Below are positions 1 to 12,494 of a stretch of 64,000 bases of DNA, piece after piece. Source of the DNA: Symbiodinium natans (Eukaryota > Sar > Dinophyceae > Suessiales > Symbiodiniaceae). The position numbers and the translations under genes are program-made. Where the stretch lies: NCBI GenBank assembly GCA_905221605.1, contig CAJNDS010000034.1:1-64000 (forward strand). Reading direction: 5' to 3'. Numbering within the stretch: the stretch's first letter is position 1; each line of letters opens with the position of its first letter. A model generated the notes under the pieces. It worked only from the letters and a program-made list of their open reading frames with translations. It was not told where the DNA came from and ran no database searches.

Positions 1-660
1 GCGCTTGGAGATTTCCACGTACTTGGAACCTCTTTGGACTCTTTGGCGCTCAGAGGACGTTTTGAACTCCATCGCGGCAGACACCCAAGGCGTGGCAACA
101 TCTGCGAATGCAGAGGCTTCGGACATCATAGCTGAATGTGTATGGACTGTGTCCGTACTCATCCGATACTCAAAGATGTCCAATTCCTGGGCCGCAATGA
201 GATACTGAGAGAGATCCGTGTTTCGAGGGATCAGCACGTGCTCGCGCGATGGATTCAATTTCTCGTGGCTCTTGCGGCCCCGTGTCAAGTTGCAATTCAG
301 GAATACTTTCAGCCATTGCGCTGCACTTAAGGCATGAGTGTCCACGCACGGAACATGTGATCCACCGCCCGGAAGAACACGATCAGGCAGAGCGCACCTG
401 AAGTCTTGCAACTGTCTTAGTTCCAAGCTCTTCCTTTCCCCAAGCTCTGGAATCGGAAGACGCTTCCTAGCAGCCTGCCCGGCCCGCACGCGACAGGCTG
501 CACGGAGTTCGTTCGCTTGAGCCTCAGAGATCACCTTTGATTTCTGAAGGTCGTTCACGTCGGCTTCCGCGAGAGCGTCGGGGTCTAGGCCCAAGCTCCT
601 CACTCTGTCTGCCATGCCGGGAAACTTGACGTGCAATGTCCGGCTTGAGCTGCAAACCCC
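1..660 (-). CDS. Partial protein-coding exon at left edge, function unknown
   Basis: Reading the minus strand from an ATG at 615 to base 1 gives 205 codons without a stop, and the frame runs off the window. The frame also stays open upstream to a good acceptor (tttgcag) near 661, so the ATG may be internal and the exon may begin near 660. The predicted protein begins MADRVRSLGLDPDALAEADV, has a mixed, protein-like composition, and includes an Asp/Glu/Gln-rich helical stretch near residues 20-60. The part nearest the edge (FKTSSERQ...YVEISKR) has a faint resemblance to the start of MACPF-type domains, but I would not assign a family from it. It is an exon of a minus-strand gene whose 3' part lies outside the window. 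Confidence 0.7.
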
Positions 661-779
661 TGCAAAGAATGCAACCAGCTTCAACCAATTCCAACAATGC
701 GTTGCCGTGTTGCCTGTCTTTTGTCAATACATGCGCGCATTTACCGTAACGCAGGAACCACGCCAAACACTCAAGTATG

Positions 780-1990
780 TCCTATTCTAGATTTATTTCA
801 ATATCAGATAATTTGAGGAACTTTCTATACATAAAAAAGTGTGTATATATATATATAGATATATCGGCCAAGGAAAAAACAATAAATTGAATTTTTCTCG
901 TTTAAGATATCAATATCTGGCGGAAGGGGAATGAGCCACTTTAGCAGGCAATGCGGCGCACATTCATGGCCCTGTCGGATTCATGGGAAATTTAGCAAGC
1001 AAGTTCTTACGAACAGATTTTTAATCTTGTGCAAGACCAGACGTTTTACAGCTGGACGAACCTCCATCTCAACCACCTCTCGCGATCCAGGACTTCCCCT
1101 TTTCGCAGAACTCGGTTTTGCCACCACAGCTTCAAGTGGGCCGTTGCTGCCCAAATCGTTTTCATCGAACGTCAGGCATCGGAACCTCGGACAACAAAGG
1201 CAGCTGTATTGGAGCACAAAGATGAGCCAAGCTCAGCCTCAGGCGTGGTGTGTCAAGGGCGGCGTTAGTGGCTTAATCAGCGGGTAGTAGGTGCTACCTG
1301 GTCATGCGCCCAAACAAGCGAAAAATCATGAATCAAAGCATCTTAAATCATGGCAGGCCCACGTGGGACATACAAGTCGCCAGGTCGCCTGGAGGTTGCA
1401 CCGGACCATACCACCAACACTCCACCAGGAAGCGCTAGGCACAGAAGAAAGTACCTACTGAGCATCTGGCTCTATTCGCATTGTCTTCTGCCTGACAAGG
1501 AGGGGTCCATGGTCGTATGCGGAGCATGAGTCGACGTAATAAACATGTTCTTCTGCAGGCTCCCAAATTTGCTCTTCAAAAAAGAGGGCAGAGCACGCGC
1601 TCGCAGGGCGTAGCCATTTTTTTTTCCCCTGCAGGGTCGGCTTCCAAAGGCTCAGCGGCGTCCTCAATACACCCGATCATGAAAATGTTTGACATATAAA
1701 CTTGAAGTTCCTGACCATGCCGCCAGCCTTTGCCCGCGAGCGTCTTCGAAGCCTGCTTCCAATGTTCCGGCTCCTGTTCTTTGCTTTGTTGCACATTGCA
1801 ACATTCTGCTGAACATAGACATGACACATCTGCCATTCACAATCACATGACCGTGAGCTCAGGGTTTAGGGCCTGTTTAGGGTCTAGGGTTGAGGATTCA
1901 CATTCAAGGTTAGGCGAACCCCAAACATCCCCAAACCGATTTCATCGTGTGGAGTGTATACAGCAGGCCCTAGACCTGGAGAGTGATCCC
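780..1990. other. Intergenic stretch without recognised gene
   Basis: Bases 781-905 are AT-rich and include a short TA microsatellite at about 842-865. Bases 1858-1890 hold a degenerate GGGTTTAGGG-like tract. I see no exon that I can support here. Confidence 0.5.
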
Positions 1991-2039
1991 TAGCCGACAT
2001 ACAATTCCTCAGCAAGTCAAGATTTACACCTCTGGACCT

Positions 2040-3006
2040 TTCTTTGCAAGGACCAACAGCATTGAGCCCGTCCTCGGCGATGAAGCTCACCAGCACAGAC
2101 GCCTGCAAAAAGGGGGACAACAGGACGCTTCAAAGGTGAACTCTGCAAAAGCAAACTGAGCTGAGCGAAGGCCGAGGATGGAGGTTGCACGCTCCTTTCC
2201 GCTCTTGTTCGCCATTTTCTCCTCGGCTTTTCGAATCGCCTGCGCCATTGCACCATACATAATTCCACGAATCACCGGAAAAAACTGGGGACAGATGCTG
2301 GCAGAGCGCCTCGGTAGCTTTGCCAACTTCATCTTCTGGCACGGGTGTGCCATTCACCTTTCAGCAGTGCTGCTCTTACCGGAAGAAGAGATCTCGAAAT
2401 CTTTCCAGCGCAGGGAAAAGCACAAAAAAGTAGAAGTCTCTGATGACAGCTTCGGCGCCTCCAGCACCGTCCAGCCGATTTGTACACCAGCCGGTATGGC
2501 AGCACCTGAGTAGCAAAGCCCCCGATGGTCTCCCTTGTTCACATTGACAAACGTGACAAACGCTTGGGGGGCAAGCCGCCATCTGCAAGGTCCACCACCA
2601 ATGCTCCATCAAGCCTCGTTTCGCTGGTGTGTCAGGTTAACATCACTTGCCCGACATGATCCATCTCCAATGCAAGGCAGGCCCAGCTTGCATCCAGCCA
2701 ACAGCAATCAAGCAGGTAAAAACCAGGGTTGGAAAGGGTTGTGGCTCTTTCTGGATCGCACAGAAGCGTGGCCTTTCGAGCACGAGCCATTGAAACTGGT
2801 GTTCATTTCATTTTCGAGCCAAGGATCTTGTTTGCCAAAAGGGCTGAATGCCCCCTCGCAATGCAAAAGTTGGCATGTTAAGCTTCTGCCGGCTTTGCGC
2901 CAGCACTCTTTCTCATGCGGAGGTGGCCACCGCGCCTTTCTGCCATACGCTCCTTCAGCGTGCCACGTTCCCTGGAACGCTTCCCTTTGAGGGGCTCTTC
3001 GAATCT
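2040..3006 (-). CDS. Exon-like segments of an unrecognised minus-strand gene
   Basis: Several short minus-strand segments have protein-like translations and plausible splice sites. About 3006-2880 encodes a basic segment containing FEEPLKGKRSRERGTLKERM. About 2475-2380 encodes AEAVIRDFYFFVLFPALERF and ends at a CCG/GTAAGAG donor. Positions 2357-2277 encode VNGTPVPEDEVGKATEALCQ, preceded by ctgaaag. Positions 2102-2045 follow a ttttgcag acceptor and encode ASVLVSFIAEDGLNAVGP. I recognise no family. They may be the 3' part of the lysine-rich gene that starts at 4829 or a separate gene. The exact exon joins are not resolved. Confidence 0.35.
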
Positions 3007-3344
3007 CTGCCCTGTCGCCGTCGGCGATGTGAAGGAACTGCGCAACTGAACAAAAGGAAAATGGGCTAAGTAAGCTCCAGACTCCATACCGAAGGGCCTC
3101 GACCTTGGGTAAAGTTTAGTGCTTCTGCTGCACATTGTACACAACAAGTTGCGCACACTGACCGTACTCAGAGACTATCTTCGAAACCGGCTTGCTAAGG
3201 CTAAGGATTGCTGATCCCCCCAAGTCCTGGGCTTATCCTTGAAGGCGCTGGCAGAGCAAAGCTGCACCTGACGTCTTACGTGCTCTATCTCTCTCACACA
3301 CTCTCTCAATTCCTTCCTGCGCCTTTGACTCCCCCAAGGTGGGG

Positions 3345-4829
3345 GGGTCTCACTCGCTCACTCTCTTCTTCTTGTTGTTCTTCTTTCTTTTTCTGCTTCT
3401 TCTTCTTCTTCTTCTGCTTCTTCTTCTTCTTCTTGATGTGCTGGGGCTTACAGAACCCCTCCCTCTCTGGGCATGTCAATGACAGAGCATATCTCGTTAT
3501 CCAAGCACCTCACTTCCTCAAGACTTTTGCACAAACCAGCGAGTGCCATGCAGTATTCAAGGTCGCCGCGCCTCCCGTGTTGCTACGGGCCCCGCTTTAC
3601 CTCCGCTGGAACTGTTCCAAGCTGCATCCACATGCGACTGCTGCGCAGGGCATCGCCAGCATGGTCTCAGTCCCAAGCTTTTCTTCTCCTTCTTGTCCTT
3701 TTTCTGCTTCTTTTCCTTGGCCTCTGCCTGCCAAGAAAAAAGCTTCAGAACTTGAGCATGCCCGAAAAAGCCAATTTGTCTAAGGGCGGCTTGTGACCGA
3801 GGCTTTTAAGTAAACGAGGTTGAAATCTTGGACTTGATGGGCACGCCTCTGGCGGGAAAGCCTGTGGACCAACTATCCGTCGAGGTTCCGCTGGAGCAGG
3901 CGGAACTTTCGCCTGACCATGGACTCTCAAATGGTCCAACTACCGAACATGACAAAGTCTCGCACCTCTACCGGATGGGGATCTCGCTCCTCTATTCTTT
4001 GCTTCTTCTCCTCGGCTGGTCCATTGCTGCAGACAGCTGAACGTTCATGTCACCACCTCAAGACATCCCTCTCCTGCTCATGGTCTTTCTCCTTGACCTT
4101 CTTATCCTTCAAAGGATCTTGCGCTTGCCATGGGCAGTAAAGCGGTGGATGCAAACCAGAGCATGGCACAGCAGACTACACATGGTTCACAAGAAGTGTT
4201 TTGAGTCCTTCGCTTTGTCTTTTTCCTTTTCCGCTTTCTTATGTTCCTTGAAGCCACAAAATCACGCACCTCGAACAGCTCCAAGCAGGCGGACAAGTTT
4301 CGGCGATGCTCAGGCACGCACTTTTCTTCTTTCTTTCTCCTGAACTAGACTAAGTGTTCATGTTGCACAAGGCACACTTCCCCTCTCCACGTGCGTCAGG
4401 ACAACCTAGGAAGTCCATAAGCCTCAGCATCCGGCAGCTCCGCTTTTGCCAACATCCGGACTGCTCAAGGGTCCTCTTCGTCATCTTTCTGCTTGTGTTT
4501 CTTGTCTGCTTTCTCTTTCTTGTCTTTTTTTGGCTTGCTGTCTATGTCGTCCTGCAGGTGCGGAGGCTCAGCATGAACGCGTGCGTGTTGTTACTGTTTA
4601 ACGCAGACGTCCTTGTGCTTCTTCTCCTTCTTCTGCTTTTTGTTGGGCATGGGATCATCCTGGGTGCAAACAAAGCCCCAGACGACAGGCCGTCATGAAC
4701 TGCGACAGCTGGGGAATAAGAAGATCCCCAACTTTTCTCCTCGAACTTATATCTGCCATGCAATGACTGAGCGCTCGCTCTTTAGCAACTTGCCTCACTC
4801 GAGTCATCGCTTTTCTTCCTCTTGCCCAT
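3345..4829 (-). CDS. Multi-exon lysine-rich repeat protein
   Basis: The start is an ATG at 4829 giving MGKRKKSDDSSE, followed by a GAG/GCAAGT donor (4793). Successive exons each carry short charged Lys/Glu/Asp-rich blocks. Positions 4659-4612 give DDPMPNKKQKKEKKHK; 4551-4474 give a block from DDIDSKPKKDKKEK to KQKDDEE; about 4246-4208 give EHKKAEKEKDKAK. Further blocks lie near 4090 (DKKVKEKDHEQER), near 4000 (EKKQRIEERDPHPVE) and near 3735 (AEAKEKKQKKDKKEKK), and a poly-Lys/Gln exon lies near 3435-3350. Several exons begin after an AG with GA and end before GA or GC, which suggests repeated exon duplication. The composition suggests a nuclear or RNA-associated disordered protein; that is an inference. 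I know no family match. Later exons may extend below 3345. Confidence 0.55.
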
Positions 4830-4884
4830 GGCTCTAAGGCTGCAGGCAATTGACTCCGAATAGCGGTGTGCCAGGGCTTGTGCT

Positions 4885-5225
4885 AGACTTTAGCGGGGCC
4901 TTATGCAACAAAGCGCAGACCAACTCTGTTCCGCTGCGCGTACTTCATGAGGCTCCTTTCCATTTCTTCTGCTCATAAGCAGGTCGTCTCCAGCTTGCCC
5001 TTCGGCTCTGAATTTGCAGAGGCTTTGCATGCGTTGCACACTAAGCAGCTGTCCTTGGACCTGAGCAGCCTTGCTCATGATTGAAATTGTTCGAGAGATC
5101 CACTACACGGCTTGCCAGGCCATGCTTTCTTTCTCAATCCACAAGCTCAGCTTGCCTGACCACTCCGGTGTTGTGCAGGAACCTGGCTGCGAGATCATGA
5201 TTCGGCTTATACTTGTTTAGCCCAC
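4885..5225 (-). other. Short Cys-containing open segments upstream of the lysine-rich gene
   Basis: The minus strand has open segments with paired cysteines: one near 5300-5220 (SCDGCKGMSANEVRCAEC) and another near 5060-4985 (CLVCNACKASANSEPKG). They could be zinc-finger-like exons of a gene ending here, but I cannot join them with confidence. Confidence 0.2.
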
Positions 5226-7159
5226 AATGCATTCAGCACAGCGGACTTCGTTAGCAGACATGCCCTTACAACCATCACAGCTGTAAGCTCTCGTGCGCAA
5301 TCCAGGCCGGAGCACGTGTCTTCCACTTCTTGTTGCACCTTTGGGTGTCCCCCCCAAACAAGGGAGTACCTGCCACATGGTGGCACAAGGCTGAGCCATC
5401 ACCAGAGCAAAGCCTACATTGATCATCCCCGCGCACCAGCGGCCGTAGAAGATGTGACCTGAATCATACATCGTTGACCAAAAACGGAGTTGGGGTGTGG
5501 TGGGTGGCTACGCTCCGGACCTACACCCTTCTTGTGGAGAGGTCGGGCAGTGTGTCGCCAGCCCAGGTCAAGGATTCTGACAAAGCATGCAAATTGGCAA
5601 GCACGCTTGGGGCCAAACAGATCAGAACACCTTAACACCAGACCCTGGCCTGAAGAGGGCTCCGTCCCGCTCAACGATCACTCGTGAGGCTTCCCTCGAG
5701 GTCAGCATCTCTGCCAATTTTATGCAGCCAAAGCTTGTAGGGCTTAAGCTTCATGATGGGACAAGAAACCAGAAAACACCAGCCGAGGCGCTTCATGAGG
5801 AGCTTTGTTTCAGCGGCGGGAAACCTGCCGTGCACCTGAATGCCGCAACCGCGGAAGCCAGATGGAGGGCGTCTGAATCAAACTTTCCGCGCCCGAATAT
5901 TCGCCTCGGCTTTCTGCCGAGAAGCGTTTGGAACAAGCAGACACGGGATTCGGTCTCCTTCCCCCTAACCCAGCCCTTCCCCCCATGCCAAATTTTGTGA
6001 CGGATTTGACCCTCCCTAGAACTGCCGGACCCTCTCGGGACCCCCCCCAAGAGTCCTGAGTTTTTTGAGGCCTTTCCCGGCCCGGCTGCCGAGCCGGCGC
6101 GCGCAAGCATTTACAATTGACACCTATGGCAGCACATGCAAATGCCAGGCTGCCGGGCCAGAACAAGCGTTTCAAAGAAGACCATTGCAACACGGCGAGA
6201 TCACTTGATCTCGCGTTCCGCAAGGCTGAGACTCATAGTGTTCCAAATGTCAACATGGGCCTCCTCCCCTGCATGGGCTTATGCTGGGTTTCAAAGTCCA
6301 TGTTGTCTGACGGGTTGAGTTTGGAAATGGGATGCGGACCTCAATGTTGAAACCGGCATAACATCTGGACTCATCATCTTTCAGCACGATCAAGATGACA
6401 GTCCAAAGATCTTCAACATGTCCTTCAACATGGTCGCGAACTGCAGCAGCAGCGCGGCCCTTTTTAGTGACCGCGGTTCATGATGTTCATGTTTGCGGCG
6501 GCAGAGTAAATACAACCAACATTCAGCTTGGCATGTTCAAGCCGGTCTCTTATCCGTGGATCCAAGAGGACATCGAGTTTCGATTCATCTTGGAAGGCAT
6601 AAAGCGGAGCCATGGGCTCGGAACGCATTGACCGAAAACAACTGCAAGTCATGCACACGGGACCTGCAGAGAAAAGGCCTTGTTCCTCTTAACAAGCCGT
6701 AGAAAACAAACACTCAACGGGTTGGTTCTGGGAAAAGACGCGGATCCTCATCTCTGCCCGTACAGTCCTACAGTACAGTATGAATTATACTCTACGAGTA
6801 CAATGTAACCTTCGAATCGAATTGTCAGGAACGCCTGCTTAGAGACAAGTTTGGTTGATGGCATCTTTTTCGGAGACCGGGCTCCGGCGCAAACAGCCTT
6901 GAACAATGCTTACTCTGCCTGCAAACGTCACTGTTCTGCTGCGGGCTGCTCATCTGCTGCTCTGTAGAATCTGTAGAACAGGTTGCAGGCAGCGTCATGC
7001 TCGTTTTTTGGATGCCATGGGCCAAACTTGCCGGTCTAGTGCGTCCTGAGTCCGCAAACATCTCATGCATCTCACTGGCGGCTCACACAGCTCACACCGC
7101 GTAGAAGCTGTTGAGGGACCTCTCGCTCATGGTGGCCTGAGCATGAGAAATGACATAGC

Positions 7160-7236
7160 TATGCAGACACTACGCAGACACTATGCAGACACTACGCAGA
7201 CACTATGCAGACACTACGCAGACACTATGCAGACAC
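7160..7236. repeat. Tandem repeat, 7 copies of 11 bp
   Basis: Seven consecutive copies of TAYGCAGACAC, with the third base alternating T and C in successive copies. The alternation suggests that a 22-bp unit was the one amplified. Confidence 0.95.
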
Positions 7237-7618
7237 ATGAAGACCCTCAAGACTGCAGAAGCTTCGACTGAATCTCTTCTCTCCAGCGCAGATGCATCTG
7301 CTTGGGGTGCCCCACCCAGTCTGGAGGCCGCTCTGAAGATTGCAAGGAGGCCGTGCGGACGATGTTCTGCACAGCACACGCAGCTTGCCACCCCCTCCTT
7401 GCAGACCCTAAACACATCCTAAACCCGAAGCACTAAACCACCGTCTGAGAGCTGTGCCTGCGAAGACTCTGACTCATTTTCTTGCTGGAGGGCCTGGTGG
7501 CGCGCTGTGTTGCACATCTTGCGGCTGAATCCACTCACTTCAATGAAGGTAGTTCTTTTGGAGGCATCTCAGGGCTGGGGTTCTCTCAACAGTGGGCTGG
7601 GAGGCCCTTTTGGCAATG

Positions 7619-7816
7619 AAAGTGCTGTTGTTCTTCCTCCTAGCTTCGGGATGCTTGGGTTGCCCACAAAACACCGTTTGCCTGAGGCCGGAGTCTCAGC
7701 CCTGCCGCCCTGCCTCGCCAGGGCTGCCTTGCTCTGCAAGCGGAATCTGGCGATCGCCCTGCACAGAATCACAAGCTCTGCTTCCTAAACCCTGTATGTT
7801 TGTCTTAGAGTCTTAA
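7619..7816 (+). CDS. Small plus-strand ORF with signal-peptide-like start (doubtful)
   Basis: An ATG at 7619 opens a 65-residue frame beginning MKVLLFFLLASGCLG, a textbook signal-peptide pattern, followed by a Cys-rich tail with six further cysteines. It lies on the plus strand, against the direction of every recognised gene in the window, and it has no other support. It may be a chance ORF. Confidence 0.2.
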   Translation, partial: KVLLFFLLASGCLGCPQNTVCLRPESQPCRPASPGLPCSASGIWRSPCTESQALLPKPCMFVLES

Positions 7817-10424
7817 CGGTTTTGAGCATGCGAATGTGGTTTTTGGTGCTTGCGAGTCTTCAGCTGACCTCATGGCATATGCATGCATACGCTATGACCT
7901 AGTTGCGCGGCGCAACGTGCTTAGGCCCTGCTAGTCCGGAGGGGACCTGAAAGGAGGCCTTGGCATGAAGAGCTCAAGAGCTCTTGGTCTCTGCATGTTC
8001 AGTCCTCGAAAGATCCGTTTTTGGGTTCCTGTCAAAAAAGCGGCCCCTTTTAGATAGAGAACTGACAGCATGCAACGTCTGAAGCAATTAAGGAAAACAA
8101 CAGCGCGCTCAAGCTTCACACTGAACGTGCTGTTGACACGAACCTCCGAGCCGTTCTGCGGAGAGGCCGTAGTGGTCGCAGGGGGTGAAGGCACCCAAAC
8201 AGTCTGGCAACCGCAGGTCACCACGGCTCGACTGATGTGCCTTGCCTCAGACTTGCAAGCGGCCTCGGCCTTTGGGCTGTCCAGGTTGAGGTGCGCACAA
8301 GGCACCTGGAGACTTGCAGTCCGTCACCCCTACGAGATCCTTGCAGGGTTGAGGACTCCCCAAGGACTGCCCAGCCTGCGGCAAAGGTAAGGAGCTCGGG
8401 GACAAAGTTGGCAGCGTGATCTGCACGAGATCCAACAGCTCTTACAATGTTAGAGGCTCAAGTCTCTGAATCCAGCAGCCTATACACGAAAACGAAGCCT
8501 CCTCGCCGCACGGTGACAATGATGGATGAACAACCTCCCGATCACACAGTCTAGGCTGAAACTCTACTATGGAGCATATCGATTCGCTTGAAAGCGAATG
8601 GTACATTAGCGCAAGTAGGGCTGCCACTGCCGGCCTGGGACATCTTCACGAGGAGCTTGGACTGCAGAAGGTTGACCCAGCACTGCAATGCCTTCACAAG
8701 CACAAGGACCCACTCTCACAACAGCTACCATGTGACTAGCATCAGCATTTTGCCCGGGCCCCGAAACACAACAGTGGAGTTCTCTCTGAGATGAGAATCT
8801 TCTGAAATGGTTGGCATCTTGCAGTCCCATGCTGCTTCGGGTTCGTGGGTTCTTGGAGTGGGGAGCCTACACGAATACCTACACGAATACGTGTTTGGTG
8901 TTTTGCAAGTGCTTTGCAAACAAGCACCAGGATTGCGCCGTGGGAGGTCATTTCCGGGAATGGTCAGTCAGTCTACACCAGAGTACAGTTTGCACGCGCT
9001 ATGGCGCCGGATGCGAGTTGAACACGCTTGCGCCAGGGTGCGTGGGAAACGTACCTGCCCAGCACCTAGATTGAGAGGACTTTGGATTTGAGCAGCACAC
9101 GAAATTCCCAACAATTCCAACCTGTGACGTACGGGTGAGATGGCTCATGCCCCACACTTGCTTCACCTGAAGCCCACAGGACTGCAGCAATCCAAGTGGT
9201 TGAGTGTGGATACCTCTTGCTTCAACAAGGGCCCAACTGCCAATTCACAGACCGGCCTTACCCACGTATAGCAGCACGCAACAGACTTAGCCGCAAGCCC
9301 TTGCCAGCCTGCTTCGTCTTGAACATGAGGTCAATCTGTCGCGGATTGCACTTGTCGTTGAAAGTGCACCGCACCTTCTTCAGGAAAGCTCTGCAACTGA
9401 CACAGCGTACGCACATGTACACACTAAACAGGGGGGCCTGTCTTATTTTGTCTCATGAGGCTTATGTGGCCGGCGGAAAGATCAACTAAGCATCAGGCCA
9501 CCTCATCTGTGTAGTACGACTTCAGTGCCTGTGCCATTCTCCACACATGGATGATGTCTTCATATGTGGTTTATGCAGGGGAATTACCATGTGGGCCCTA
9601 GGTCACACGTCAATCTGTCGGTGAAACAACGAAACTACACTGGCCCCTGACATTCTGCCGTAGGCTGCTTGGGAAATACGGAACGGAAACATGTATGGTA
9701 ACATGGGGCATAGGGCATAGGGTGTACTTCCTCGAAGCCTTTCAGGGAAGAGCCTTGTGTCCCAGTCTTTCCATGTGTCTCCCTGTGCATCGGTGCAGCC
9801 TGTGCTGGGCGCTCTGAGGCAACTTCCGGACTGCTTTCGTCCACCTGCCAGGGCCCTCTGAATTCTGCAAGGGTGACAGAAGTGCTTCCTGAGAACCGAC
9901 CGTGTCGGGACATGCCGAGGGTTGAGTCCAAAGCTTCATGTTGCAGCCTTCAGAGCTCCTAGCCTTCTAACCCCCTTCCCCCGAGATTCACTTTGCTTGT
10001 ACCAGTAGGAGTACTCACAACATATTGGCTGTCTTTGCTTTGCATCCACTGGGGGTGGGGGGGGGTGGGAGCGGGGGCAGGAACAAGCCCACCGACCTGA
10101 GGCAGCAGGGGCTGGACGTAGTGATAGATGGAGACGTCCTGTCCAAAGCCAGAGCTGTGGTTCAGGGCTTAGGGCTTCGGGGGGTCCGGAACAAGCAGAC
10201 CAGGATCTGTTCCTTTTGTTCCCGCAACCACATCACCACCCACGACTTTGCGGGCACTGCAATCAGATGCTGTGCGGGGGCTAGGCTGTGGGGCGGGTCA
10301 CGTGGCTTGGTTGCCCTAAAATAACCCCCAAACCCCCCAAGCCCGCATGGACCCTACCAAGCTCACTCACGCACGCAGCGCCTGCGGGTTGGGCCATGAC
10401 GGCAGGCGCAAGTGTTTGCAACTT

Positions 10425-11394
10425 ATGGAAACCCCCCCCCAAAAGGGGACCAAGATCGAAAGGATGGCAAGTGCACCTCCCAAGCATAGTGGAAGTTGTG
10501 CTTCTCTCGGCTTATCCTCCTGTCCAGCCTCAATTCCGACAGGATGCCTTTTTGCAGGTGCCCACCAAAAAGCAGGAACGTTGCCTCAACGTGCTGCGAG
10601 TCTAACACAGTCGGTCCCCCACAAGCTGAAGTTCTCGCCGCCCTTGTGCACACAAACGAAGTACCTTCAGAGTAGACATGGAGGCTAGCAGGCTAGCAGT
10701 CGAAGGGCTTTGCCGGCTTGTGCTCTCCAGAAAACTTCCGGCCAAGCAGCTCGGAGAATCGGTTACCGATCTCGCCAACTCGCAGCATGAGGGGCAGCCC
10801 GTGCTCAACAAGATTCCTCGAGTCAACGACGGCAAGGCATCGATCAGGTGCAGGTTGGCTGCATTATCCGATGGACCTGGACGTGTGACGTGAGTATGAT
10901 CCGACATAAGCACTGGCAGCAGGGCGTCCTGTTCAGTGAGAATGATTCGACCTGGCTCGCGGAACTGTCATTTCGGAGGAAGAAGGGTGCAAGCTTTGGA
11001 GGGTTTCGATGTCTATGAGCCGCCTCCAAGCACTGCGAATCCAAAGGATCGCCAATGGTCACGCTCTCAGCCTGAAGTCTCCGGAGAATCGCACGGTCCA
11101 CTGCGACTTTGCGAGATGCTTGCAGATTCCAGAGGTTAGTTATTGGATTGCCAAAAAGACTTGCTCCACCCACGCCTGTCTTGTCCAGTCTGGCACGGAA
11201 TTGAACCAGGATTCCTGCCAAGTGGACCCATGCAAGCTAGAGGCACTACCAAAAACACCCCCGAAGCGAGTCGCAGCATGCCCAAATATGCCCAACGTGG
11301 CCGGTGCTACCGAAGCTTGAGTCGGATGCTGGGTGATGCAGCCCTCCAGGGTTGAGCGCAGCGATTCATCATCACAGGTTGCGCCACCTGGCAT
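10425..11394 (-). CDS. Exon-like segments of an unrecognised minus-strand gene
   Basis: Three segments look coding. An ATG at 11394 starts MPGGATCDDESLRSTLEGC. Positions 10858-10720 follow an ataatgcag acceptor and encode a segment containing LAVVDSRNLVEHGLPL and LRVGEIGNRFSELLGRKF. About 10600-10470 encodes VLDSQHVEATFLLFGGHLQK and RLDRRISREKHNFHYAWE, and ends before GTGCAC. Composition and splice-like borders support a real gene; I cannot name it. The joins are not resolved. Confidence 0.4.
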
Positions 11395-11803
11395 TTTCCA
11401 TGATCGTTGTGTCTTTTGAGGGTTGGTGCAGGGCCATCTCGCAAGATCTCAAGAGTTGTGAAAAGTCATCAGGGTAGGCATCGGCAGGCCCAGCAGGCCT
11501 GCTGCAGCACAGCGCACGCACTGCCTGCAGCACGCGAGCTGCCGCGAATCTTTAGTAGACTCATAGAGACGTTTGAGGACAGGCCCACTAAGGTTCATGC
11601 CCATCAGTGAGGCAGAGGTCTTTGAACTTCCTGCGTGCCCACATCTGCTCACGGCTTTGCAGACTTGTGGGACTCTCAGGCTTTACAGACCGATTTGTTG
11701 GAATGCTGCCTTTGCCGCTTTCTTTTGCATGGAGCCGTCCCAACTGCTCGTTTCCGCTGCAGAACTGATCTGAGCTCGTTGAGCTCCCTTTGAGACCAGG
11801 CAC

Positions 11804-11989
11804 AATTTCCGCTCGGCAGCAAGCATGCTGAATGCTGCAGAGTTAATTTCAAAATGCCGAAGCCCCTTGGGCTTCCATGCAGGGCAAAACAAAATTTCCG
11901 CTCGGCAGCAAGCATGCTGAATGCTGCAGAGTCATTCCTAATTTCAAAACGCTGAAGCCCCTTGGGCTTCCATGCAAGGCAAAACAAAA
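11804..11989. repeat. Local tandem duplication, unit about 89-97 bp
   Basis: The segment starting AATTTCCGCTCGGCAGC at 11804 recurs at 11893 with very few differences. Both copies end in CTTGGGCTTCCATGC followed by RGGCAAAAC. The second copy carries a short insertion (near 11935). Confidence 0.9.
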
Positions 11990-12494
11990 CTGCTGTACAA
12001 AGCCGATAGTGCACAAGAGGTGCACGACCACTATGCAAAGGACAAGACCTCACAGAGATGACGATAGGTCCGACAAGCCGATAAAGGTACTTGCAAAAGC
12101 AATCGTTCAGCATCCTCGGACTGTGAAGTCTGATCCGCCGAATTTACTTGAACAACGGGAGTGTTGTGCTAAGGCTGCTCGAACTTCCGCAATCTTCCGT
12201 GAGCGTGCAGGCTCGATCACGAGTGCCGCCTGACAGCTTGCCGACAAGCATTTCATGTCACAGATCCAAGCTCTGCCATGCGACTGTCGTTTAGCATCGT
12301 CTGAGGCAGCCCGCTCGCAAGGTATGAGGAACTCCTCATTCATGCGCATATCGAAACGGACCTTGCGCAGTCATTGCCCAGGCAGGACATGCTTCGAAGA
12401 AGTCCAAACCAGGCTGGCAAGCTATGACCGGCTAAGACCTTGCAACTCAACATGCCCCGGGAACGAGAATGGATTCTTGAGTGAACTACAGTGA

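Larger units (their letters stand above)
5230..10280. other. Long stretch without a recognised gene
   Basis: Many short open frames occur on both strands. None shows a domain I recognise or a convincing chain of exons. The most protein-like pieces are minus-strand segments near 9931-9700 and 8270-8080. The region also holds an 11-bp tandem repeat (7160-7236) and a small plus-strand ORF with a signal-peptide-like start (7619-7816). Confidence 0.4.

Noticed and set aside
1609-1620. CGTAGCCATTTT, a 12-base match to the dinoflagellate spliced leader
   Set aside because: The match stops before the GGCTCAAG half, it is on the plus strand, and no plus-strand gene follows. It is likely chance.
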